5,820 nt of DNA. It comes from CAZBYL01 sp964522805 (GTDB lineage: Bacteria; Synergistota; Synergistia; Synergistales; Synergistaceae). Positions 1 through 5,352 of this stretch are shown one piece after another (position 1 is the stretch's first letter; every line of letters starts with the position of its first letter). The stretch covers positions 1 through 5,820 of the forward strand of contig CAZFWP010000109.1 of NCBI GenBank assembly GCA_964522805.1. Direction: 5' to 3'. The position numbers were made by a program, and so were the translations under genes. The notes below the pieces were generated by a model. That model worked only from the letters and a program-made list of their open reading frames with translations, did not search any database and was not told the DNA's origin.

Positions 1-32
1 GACTGGAGTTCAGACGTGTGCTCTTCCGATCT
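1..32. other. Illumina TruSeq adapter left at the contig end (artefact)
   Basis: The first 32 bases match the 3' part of the Illumina TruSeq read-2 adapter/index primer and end in the familiar GCTCTTCCGATCT. On the minus strand this reads AGATCGGAAGAGC onwards, the usual adapter read-through. Genomic sequence begins at about position 33. The adapter is joined in frame to the truncated cbiE and supplies a chimeric tail ending IGRAHV and a TGA at 10-12. Neither belongs to the organism. The match was recognised by eye from the known adapter sequence. Confidence 0.97.
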
Positions 33-405
33 GCCCCGAGAGAATCACCGTCTCATTCCAAGTCTCATTCGCGGCGGCGGCTATCATTTGCAAAGAGCTA
101 ATGCCGGGGATAACTTCTATTTTCTCCTGAGGAAAGCGTTTTTTTAACAGAGGCAGCAGACTGTATATTCCAGGGTCGCCTGAGACAAGAACTGCGACGT
201 CGCCGAGCAGCAGCTCCGCTGCGAGTTTATCTAAGGTTGCGTTAAAATTTTTCAGCAAAATAACATTACATTGACCTGAAGCCAGCACAGCGTGGCGTTC
301 CGCTGCTACGACGCAGCGGCTGTTTTTGATAATTTCCTCCGCCCTGAAGGTGAGGAAACACTTTTCTCCCGGGCCTACGCCTACGATGATGATTTTATTT
401 TTCAT
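33..405 (-). CDS. cbiE: Cobalt-precorrin-7 (C5)-methyltransferase CbiE, 3'-truncated by the contig end
   Basis: This is the SAM-dependent methyltransferase that methylates C5 of the corrin ring in anaerobic cobalamin synthesis; it usually works with, or is fused to, the C15 methyltransferase/decarboxylase CbiT. About 124 genuine residues are visible out of roughly 200 in a stand-alone CbiE. They carry the tetrapyrrole-methylase signatures: GVGPGE near residues 9-14, SGDPGIYSLL around 75-84 and VIPGISSLQ around 98-106, followed by the CbiE-like WNETVILSG. ATG at 405-403 is supported by a strong GGAGGA eight bases upstream, inside the end of cbiD, which it overlaps by 11 bp. The open frame runs on to a TGA at 10-12, but everything below position 33 is sequencing adapter. 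The real C-terminus, and whether CbiT is fused or follows, cannot be seen. Confidence 0.93.
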
Positions 406-1507
406 GTCTCAGTTCCTCCGCAAATTCTTCCGCTTTGAGGCTGAACCCCAATATTTCGCCGTTGTTGTCTATGTATGATGCAGCTATTTCAATTTCGCCG
501 AAGGCTCTGTCCACACACCTTTGGGCAGTTACTTCTGCCATGGTGTTCCACAAAAAATCCAGCCCGTTTTCTTTAATGACCTTCATTGCCACCTCAGTGG
601 TGGAGCTTTTATACAACTGTTTTATTATTTCTGTCTTTACCGATGCCAGCGCCGCCTGAGTGCAAAGAGCCTCTTTTCTGCCGTCGCCTGTTCTGTTATG
701 TGTGTTAAATGTTCCTGCCGCAACCTTTAAAAGTTTGCCGGGGTGCCCGCAAAGAAGGATTCTTTTAAATTGCATACGCACCGCTTCATCAAGCAGATAG
801 CCGATGTAGTTTCCTGACTGCATCACACAGCGCCCTTCGATGGCGTAGGCTTTACGCAAAGACTCTTCCCCGGTGTTGCCGAAGGAAACGGCCAAAATCT
901 TTCGTCCCTGTGCGGCATGAGTGTTCAGCTCTAAAGTAAGCGAATCAAAGATAGACTGCTCGTTCATCGGGCGCACAATGCCGCTGGTGCCGAGGATGGA
1001 TATGCCTCCTGTTACTCCCAGCCGAGGATTGAAAGTTTTCTTCGCCCGCTCCTCGCCTCCTGGGACGGAAATTGTCACCATTGCAGAACGCTTGCCGATG
1101 ACCTCTCTGACCGCGGTGAGAATCATTTGCCGCGGTACCGGATTAATAGCCGGCTCTCCCGGAGCGGCTTTTAGCCCCGGAAGGGTTACGGTGCCTACCC
1201 CTTCACCTGCCGCTAGAGTGATCTCTCCCTCGCTTTCACCGAGCACTACTCGTGCGCGCACCGTCATGCCGTTAGTGGCGTCCGGGTCGTCGCCCGAGTC
1301 TTTGACAATGCCGCAGAACCCTGGCTCTATGGGGACAACTTCCAGAGAGAGAACCCTGCCTGATGGCGTCATGATCTCGGAAAATTCCGGAGCTATTCCC
1401 TCAGTAAGCCACTGCGCCGCTGCTTTTGCTGCCGCAGCCGCGCATGAGCCGGTGGTGTAGCCTTCCCTTAGCCTGTTACCGTTAAGCAATTCCATAAAGA
1501 AGCGCAT
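395..1507 (-). CDS. cbiD: Cobalt-precorrin-5B (C1)-methyltransferase CbiD
   Basis: CbiD carries out the SAM-dependent C1 methylation giving cobalt-precorrin-6A and is a marker of the anaerobic cobalamin pathway; it is not a member of the usual tetrapyrrole methylase fold. The 370 residues are full length for the family. Visible family motifs are GYTTGSCAAAAAKAA at 16-30, KDSGDDPDATNGM at 69-81, INPVPRQMI at 121-129, SVPGGEERAKKTFNPRLG at 147-164 with GGISILGTSGIVRPMNE after it, and GHPGKLLKVAAGTFNTH at 254-270. ATG at 1507 is the most upstream start possible, because TAG TGA immediately precedes it in frame. A second ATG at 1495 (Met5) would also keep the conserved core. Neither has a clear Shine-Dalgarno site, so translation probably depends on coupling to cbiC, which it overlaps by 26 bp (14 bp from Met5). 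It ends in TAA, overlapping cbiE by 11 bp. Confidence 0.96.
   Translation of the reverse strand: MRFFMELLNGNRLREGYTTGSCAAAAAKAAAQWLTEGIAPEFSEIMTPSGRVLSLEVVPIEPGFCGIVKDSGDDPDATNGMTVRARVVLGESEGEITLAAGEGVGTVTLPGLKAAPGEPAINPVPRQMILTAVREVIGKRSAMVTISVPGGEERAKKTFNPRLGVTGGISILGTSGIVRPMNEQSIFDSLTLELNTHAAQGRKILAVSFGNTGEESLRKAYAIEGRCVMQSGNYIGYLLDEAVRMQFKRILLCGHPGKLLKVAAGTFNTHNRTGDGRKEALCTQAALASVKTEIIKQLYKSSTTEVAMKVIKENGLDFLWNTMAEVTAQRCVDRAFGEIEIAASYIDNNGEILGFSLKAEEFAEELRHEK
414..419 (-). promoter_or_regulatory. Ribosome binding site of cbiE
   Basis: GGAGGA on the minus strand lies eight bases before the cbiE ATG (405-403), within the 3' end of cbiD. It is one of the strongest such sites in the window and supports the 11-bp overlap of the two genes. 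Confidence 0.8.
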
Positions 1508-2090
1508 TCACTATCGCAGAGGCGACTGTCGAACCGCCCTTGCGTCCCATCGCCGCAATAAAGGGTACGTCGGTGCGGGCAAGGAGTTCTTTTGACTCCA
1601 CCACATTGACAAAACCGACTGGGACGCCGATAACCAGAGCCGGCTTTGCTTTTTCCTCTTTTATCAGTTCGCATAGCCTTATCAGTGCCGTGGGGGCGTT
1701 GCCGATGGCAAAGATAGCCTCGGGCGTATCCCTGACCGCTGTTTCCATACTGACTACTGCTCTGGTAACGCCGCGCCTAAGAGCTTCTTCACGGATTTCC
1801 GGGTCTGACATGCGGCAGATGACTCTGACATTATATTTTGCCGCCGCCGCCTTATTGATGCCGGCAGCCGCCATTTGCGTGTCGGTTACGACAGCGGCTC
1901 CGTCGGCTAAGGCCTTTCTCGCCTTCGTTACTGCTTCAGCGGAGAAGAGCATTGTCTTTTTAAAATCAAAATCAGCGGTGGTGTGGATGACTCTCTTTAC
2001 CACGGTCAGGTTCTCTTCCGCTCCTGTCCATGCGCCCATCTCTTCGGTTATTGTCTTCATGCTTGCCTGTTCAATTTCTTCCGGTCTCAT
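1482..2090 (-). CDS. cbiC: Cobalt-precorrin-8 methylmutase CbiC
   Basis: CbiC (CobH family) shifts the methyl group from C11 to C12, converting cobalt-precorrin-8 to cobyrinic acid, in the cytoplasm. The 202 residues are near the usual length of about 210. The motif VIHTTADFDF at 34-43 contains His36, which by position matches the catalytic histidine of the family. Other conserved blocks are VTDTQMAAAGI at 68-78, GNAPTAL at 130-136, GVPVGFVNVVESKE at 155-168 and GRKGGSTVASAIVNAL at 182-197. The N-terminal PEEIEQASMKTI aligns with the family start, so the ATG at 2090 is preferred to the later Met11. Only a weak purine-rich AAAGAG lies 10 bases upstream. This is the first gene after the only sizeable gap in the window (61 bp), where a possible terminator and promoter lie, and it may begin a separate transcript with cbiD and cbiE. 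Confidence 0.96.
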   Translation of the reverse strand: MRPEEIEQASMKTITEEMGAWTGAEENLTVVKRVIHTTADFDFKKTMLFSAEAVTKARKALADGAAVVTDTQMAAAGINKAAAAKYNVRVICRMSDPEIREEALRRGVTRAVVSMETAVRDTPEAIFAIGNAPTALIRLCELIKEEKAKPALVIGVPVGFVNVVESKELLARTDVPFIAAMGRKGGSTVASAIVNALLYGIA

Positions 2091-2114
2091 TACGACACCA
2101 CTCTTTCTCTATTA

Positions 2115-2143
2115 TTTGTATCTATTAAGTGCGCAGCTGTCTA
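2115..2143 (-). promoter_or_regulatory. Candidate sigma70-type promoter for cbiC-cbiD-cbiE
   Basis: On the minus strand a -35-like TAGACA (2143-2138, five of six matches to TTGACA) is followed after exactly 17 bases by TACAAA (2120-2115, four of six matches to TATAAT). Initiation would fall roughly 15 to 20 bases upstream of the cbiC ATG, leaving just enough leader for a weak ribosome site. It lies in the only non-coding gap, directly after a terminator-like hairpin. The boxes were found by eye and matches of this quality also occur by chance. Confidence 0.3.
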
Positions 2144-2151
2144 TTGGCGGT

Positions 2152-3048
2152 TTAAAAAAACAGCGGCAAAGCCGCAAGCGCGATGGTCAACAGCGAAAGC
2201 GGCAGAGTCGTGCCAATGTTCCAAAGCAGCATGGACTTCGCCAGCCTACCGGGAAAAAGCCCAAAGTAATACCCGGCGTTGGAACGCACTGTACGAGAGA
2301 TGATTCCCAGGCTGTTTCCCAGAAGCAGTGAGAATACCGCCTGGGCTACGGTAAGGTCTCCCGCAGCCAAGCTGCCCCCCGCTAAAGCTAAAGAGGCGGA
2401 GACATGGGCGATGGCGGCAGCCGCCACGGCCATGCCGGCGAGAGGAAGATATGTTCCCCCCATCATCCACTCTTTCATCGCCCCCTCAGCCCAGGGGACA
2501 GCCATATAGGCGATGGCGAAGAAGAGCCAAGCGAGCGGCAGTGTTTTAAATATCTTCATGCCGAATTTCACCGAACGCGCCGAGACAGAGGGGCTATTAA
2601 CCGGAGCGTCGTCTTCTTCGTTTTTTCCTTGTCTGAAGATAAAAAGCAGCAGTACAAAGCGTGCCGCAGTACGAATCAGAATCACCAGAGCGAAGATAGT
2701 TCCAGACAAACCGGCCATGCTGGCAGCCATTACCAAAGTAGATGGCCACCTGTGCAGATAGGCGGGGAAAGAGAGCATCAGCGTACCCCATTTCGCAGTA
2801 CGCTCTGTAATGCGTCCCTCGTCAAGAGCCGTTGCCAGAAGAGCGGCCCCAGCTTTTGCGGAGCCCAGGCTGACAGTAAGAGCCATGCCGAGGACAGAGC
2901 CAATGCCAAAACGGCGCAGCAGCGGCATCATATGCTTCATCAATTTATCGGCGGCTCCAGTCCTGAGTATCACCATCCCGAAAGCGAGTCCGAGGATGAT
3001 ACTCAGCGTCAAGTCCAACTCTCCCTTAAGCAGGCCCTGCCAATCCAT
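2152..3048 (-). CDS. Multi-pass membrane protein of Gate/nucleoside-recognition type, function unknown
   Basis: A 298-residue hydrophobic protein with about eight likely membrane segments, roughly at 11-30, 50-74, 87-98, 103-121, 125-138, 169-186, 201-224 and 236-297 (the last covering more than one span). A charged cytoplasmic-type loop (GKNEEDD, 141-147) lies in the middle. The small-residue-rich TVSLGSAKAGAALLATALD at 58-76 and the later SASLALAGGSLAAGDLT at 217-233 resemble the paired Gate domains of nucleoside-recognition membrane proteins. The two halves can be aligned, suggesting an inverted duplication. ATG at 3048 follows a GGAG nine bases upstream, 5 bp after the cbiL stop, so the two are surely cotranscribed. 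Gate proteins are mostly of unknown substrate; I infer a role in cobalt, corrinoid or precursor transport only from the neighbours. A housekeeping role unrelated to B12 remains possible. Confidence 0.8.
   Translation of the reverse strand: MDWQGLLKGELDLTLSIILGLAFGMVILRTGAADKLMKHMMPLLRRFGIGSVLGMALTVSLGSAKAGAALLATALDEGRITERTAKWGTLMLSFPAYLHRWPSTLVMAASMAGLSGTIFALVILIRTAARFVLLLFIFRQGKNEEDDAPVNSPSVSARSVKFGMKIFKTLPLAWLFFAIAYMAVPWAEGAMKEWMMGGTYLPLAGMAVAAAAIAHVSASLALAGGSLAAGDLTVAQAVFSLLLGNSLGIISRTVRSNAGYYFGLFPGRLAKSMLLWNIGTTLPLSLLTIALAALPLFF
2154..2175 (-). terminator. Possible intrinsic terminator or attenuator overlapping the end of the membrane-protein gene
   Basis: Read on the minus strand, GCGGC (2175-2171), a TTT loop and GCCGC (2167-2163) form a perfect 5-bp all-GC stem. 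After TG comes a run of seven T (2160-2154). The structure lies inside the last codons of the upstream membrane protein, and the T-run includes the first base of its TAA stop. The stem is short, so termination may be partial, and the Ala-Leu-Pro-Leu-Phe-Phe codons alone could produce it. Its place just before the only gap and a promoter-like sequence makes an operon boundary plausible. Confidence 0.42.
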
Positions 3049-3053
3049 ATAAG

Positions 3054-3743
3054 CTATCTCCAGAGCAATAAGATGGAGAGATATTCTTCCGCCGGATTGA
3101 GAGCGGCCTCTCCTTCAAATATTCTTTCGTCGGGCAGTCCGGCGCGGTCGATGCGAAGAATTTTTCTCCACGGTCCGGCTGCGGTAACGGTCTCTTTGAG
3201 ACTCTCCTTAAGAGCGCATGGCTTGTACACTGCCGCTGAATCCGCTGCCTTAAGGGCTTCGAATATATGTTCGCGGGAATCGGTTCCGGGGATTATCGAA
3301 AGCACGTCTTCGCCCATAGCGAGGAAGACGGAGGCGCGGGAGGCTGCGAGAGAGTGAGCTGATATTCCCGGTACAAGTCCCAGCTCAAGATCGGGGACAA
3401 ATTCTTTCCAGACGTCAAAAAGGTATGAGCCTGTGGCGTAGAGAGCCGAGTCGCCGATAACGGGCAAAACGACGGTATCTGCCGTTTCCCAATGAGGCTT
3501 CAGTAAAGCGAGCTGCTCTCTTAACGAGGCGTCGCGTGCTTCACCGTCGTTTACCATCGGAAAGACAATCGGCATGGTTTTTATGTCACTGAGATGAGCC
3601 CTGACGACCTCTTCCGCCACGCTGGCTTTGCCGCTCTTTGAGTGAGGTGTGAGAACAATATCCGCATCTTTGATGACTTTCAGCGCCTTGACCGTGATCA
3701 GGTCAGAATCGCCGGGACCAACCCCGGCTACAATAAACTTCAT
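3054..3743 (-). CDS. cbiL: Cobalt-factor II C20-methyltransferase CbiL (CobI family)
   Basis: This enzyme uses SAM to methylate C20 of cobalt-factor II (cobalt-precorrin-2), the first ring methylation after cobalt insertion. Its 229 residues match the usual length of about 235. Tetrapyrrole-methylase motifs are GVGPGD at 7-12 with LITVKALKVIKDADIV following, GDSALYAT at 97-104, LVPGISAHSLAASRA at 123-137 and the CbiL-like GEDVLSIIPGT at 144-154. The block AVYKPCALKESL at 171-182 precedes the C-terminal RAGLPDE. One oddity is Ser99 where family members normally have Pro (GDP). ATG at 3743 has GGAGAG eight bases upstream, placed over the end of the binding-protein gene only 5 bp away. CbiL is chosen over aerobic CobI because cbiD in the same cluster indicates the anaerobic pathway; sequence alone does not cleanly separate the two. 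Confidence 0.93.
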   Translation of the reverse strand: MKFIVAGVGPGDSDLITVKALKVIKDADIVLTPHSKSGKASVAEEVVRAHLSDIKTMPIVFPMVNDGEARDASLREQLALLKPHWETADTVVLPVIGDSALYATGSYLFDVWKEFVPDLELGLVPGISAHSLAASRASVFLAMGEDVLSIIPGTDSREHIFEALKAADSAAVYKPCALKESLKETVTAAGPWRKILRIDRAGLPDERIFEGEAALNPAEEYLSILLLWR

Positions 3744-3748
3744 TTAAA

Positions 3749-4612
3749 TCACTCTCCGTAAAAAATTTTAATCAGTTCCCTTCCACCCTTTTCGAGGCTG
3801 GTTAGCGAAGGGCGGCTGAGATAATATTCCGGTATATAGGCTACTTTTACGCTCTTTTTTAGAACCTGATACCAAGGGCGTTTTTCAACTTCTGCTTTTG
3901 TGGACATGTTCATCGGCCCATTTTGCACAAGATAGATGTTAAGACCACTGCCGGCTAATTTTAAGGTTCTTTCCAATCCCCAAGGGGCAATGGCGCTGCC
4001 ATTACGGCTGGCTTTAGCTCCGCTTGCGGCGTTGACTCCGCCTGCAAGCGCGATAAGCCTGGCCGCCCAAGAATCCGGGGAGCAGGTGTGAAGTTCCTTT
4101 GCCGTTGCCTCAACCAGCACCAGGGGCTTCTTTTTGCGGTGGTATCTAGCAGCGTCTGTGGCAAGTTCATTTTTCAGCTTAGACAGCTTTGCCGACGCCT
4201 CCTGTGGGCTCTTGCCGATTAACGGGGCTAGTTTTTGTAAATACGCATCAAATTCGTTCCAGGAGGGGGTGTCCATCATGACTACTTTTACTCCAGCTCG
4301 TTCCAATACGCGCGCCAATTGGGGATTCTGTTTCTGCACTAAGGCCCTTATCAGCACCAAGTCAGGATGCAAAGCCAGCACCGCCTCTGCTCCTGTTTTA
4401 AGCGGCAGACGCGGCAGGGCGGGAAGGGTGCTCTCTTCCTCATTTTCTGATATAGCGATAAGACGTTCAGATCCGCCTAAGGCGATAATATTATCGGTGT
4501 GCCCTGGATAGAGAGAGACAATTCTCTTATATTGGGCGGCATCCGCTTCCATGGTGCAGAGGGTGAAAAAAATAAATGCCGCTGCTAAAAAAAGCTTCTT
4601 TGAGGGTGCCAT
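3749..4612 (-). CDS. Periplasmic substrate-binding protein of a BtuF/FepB-type ABC importer
   Basis: The 287-residue protein captures a metal chelate or corrinoid and delivers it to the membrane permease. A Sec signal peptide is clear: Lys5-Lys6, hydrophobic core at 7-20, and a likely cleavage after ADA at 23-25. Cys19 is not in a proper lipobox, so the mature protein should be soluble in a periplasm. RIVSLYPGHTDNIIALGG at 30-47 is the typical start of the first lobe. EAVLALHPDLVLI (76-88) follows. HTCSPDSWAARLIALAGGVNAA at 175-196 and SRPSLTSLEKG at 266-276 mark the second lobe. ATG at 4612 is fixed by GGAGG nine bases upstream and overlaps the ATPase gene by 28 bp. The substrate is not shown by sequence: cobalamin, cobinamide, cobalt chelate or ferric siderophore all fit the fold. 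The cobalamin genes downstream favour a corrinoid or cobalt complex. It could be called btuF, but I leave the symbol blank. Confidence 0.9.
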   Translation of the reverse strand: MAPSKKLFLAAAFIFFTLCTMEADAAQYKRIVSLYPGHTDNIIALGGSERLIAISENEEESTLPALPRLPLKTGAEAVLALHPDLVLIRALVQKQNPQLARVLERAGVKVVMMDTPSWNEFDAYLQKLAPLIGKSPQEASAKLSKLKNELATDAARYHRKKKPLVLVEATAKELHTCSPDSWAARLIALAGGVNAASGAKASRNGSAIAPWGLERTLKLAGSGLNIYLVQNGPMNMSTKAEVEKRPWYQVLKKSVKVAYIPEYYLSRPSLTSLEKGGRELIKIFYGE

Positions 4613-5352
4613 GCGATGTCGCCTCCATCTGAAGTATATGGAACAAAAGAAGTTTTATAAAGAGGGTTCAGCACCGATTGGTCAACATCGGAAGCCTCTC
4701 CCTCAGAAGTAATCTTGCCCTCTTGGAGGGATATGTATCGATCCGAATAAGGGATGGACATATTAATGTCATGAGCTGCCACCACTACGGTTTTTCCTGC
4801 GTCAGCCAGCTCCCTCAGTATGGTGAATATTCTTATTGACTGGTTGGGGTCAAGTGCCGAAGTTGGCTCATCAAGCAAATAGACATCGGGATTCTGCGCC
4901 AGCACCATAGAAAAAAGGACTCTCTGCCTCTCGCCGCCGGATAGCTCCGTAGCGCAGCGGCAAAGCAGATGAGAAATGCCGGTGCGCTCCGCTGCTTCGA
5001 GAATAATTTTTTCATCATCTGTCGAAAGCCGTGAAAAAAGGTCGTGGTAAGGCAGGCGCCCAAGGGCGATAACATCGTAGACGGAAAAGGCAGCGGCGAT
5101 ATTAATCTGCTGCGGTACCAGCCCAAGAAGCTGCCCGAACTCACGTCTTTTAATAGAGCGCACTTCCCGCCCGTTGAGCGATAAGCTTCCCTCGTAGCTG
5201 CCAAATCCGGCGAGAATGCGTATCATTGTGCTCTTGCCGCTGCCGTTTGGGCCGATAAGCGAGGTGAGGCAGCCGTGTTCAATAGCGCCGCTGATGTTCT
5301 TTAAAATGTTCTTGCCGCCGTAACCGCAAGAGAGGCTAGAAAATTCAATCAT
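4585..5352 (-). CDS. ATP-binding protein of a FecE/BtuD-type ABC importer
   Basis: A 255-residue cytoplasmic ATPase that powers uptake through the FecCD-type permease encoded just upstream. All nucleotide-binding motifs are intact: Walker A GPNGSGKST at 34-42, Q-loop VPQQ at 79-82, signature LSGGERQR at 137-144, Walker B VYLLDEP at 157-163, D-loop SALD at 165-168 and the switch His194 in AAHD. The segment VYDVIALGRLPY at 91-102 is typical of the iron-chelate/cobalamin ATPase subfamily (FecE, FhuC, BtuD). The frame is open up to an ATG at 5394, but the start at 5352 is chosen: it lies in a TGATG with the permease stop, has GGGAGGG eight bases upstream, and begins MIEFSSLSCGYGG, where this family normally begins. 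Translational coupling to the permease is likely. The gene ends in TAG inside the binding-protein gene. Confidence 0.95.
   Translation of the reverse strand: MIEFSSLSCGYGGKNILKNISGAIEHGCLTSLIGPNGSGKSTMIRILAGFGSYEGSLSLNGREVRSIKRREFGQLLGLVPQQINIAAAFSVYDVIALGRLPYHDLFSRLSTDDEKIILEAAERTGISHLLCRCATELSGGERQRVLFSMVLAQNPDVYLLDEPTSALDPNQSIRIFTILRELADAGKTVVVAAHDINMSIPYSDRYISLQEGKITSEGEASDVDQSVLNPLYKTSFVPYTSDGGDIAWHPQRSFF
4622..4626 (-). promoter_or_regulatory. Ribosome binding site of the substrate-binding protein
   Basis: GGAGG on the minus strand sits nine bases before the ATG at 4612-4610, inside the final codons of the ATPase gene. It supports a start that gives a complete Sec signal peptide and a real 28-bp overlap of the two genes. 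Confidence 0.8.

Noticed and set aside
10..32. Natural C-terminus of CbiE ending IGRAHV
   Set aside because: These residues and the TGA are translated from adapter sequence.
1540..3357. Long plus-strand open frames (1540-2331, 2404-3357; likewise 921-1460)
   Set aside because: They lie antisense to genes with clear family motifs, have low-complexity Ser/Arg/Ala-rich translations with no recognisable domain, and are explained by the codon bias of the real minus-strand genes.
4021..4050. Imperfect GC-rich inverted repeat (7+4 bp stem with one bulge, 7-base loop) inside the binding-protein gene
   Set aside because: It lies in codons for a conserved AGGVNAA-type segment and has no T-run, so coding constraint explains it better than a regulatory hairpin.
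4538..4612. Lipoprotein signal at Cys19 of the binding protein
   Set aside because: The residues before the Cys (Phe-Thr-Leu) do not fit a lipobox, which needs a small residue at -1, and a good ADA cleavage site follows.
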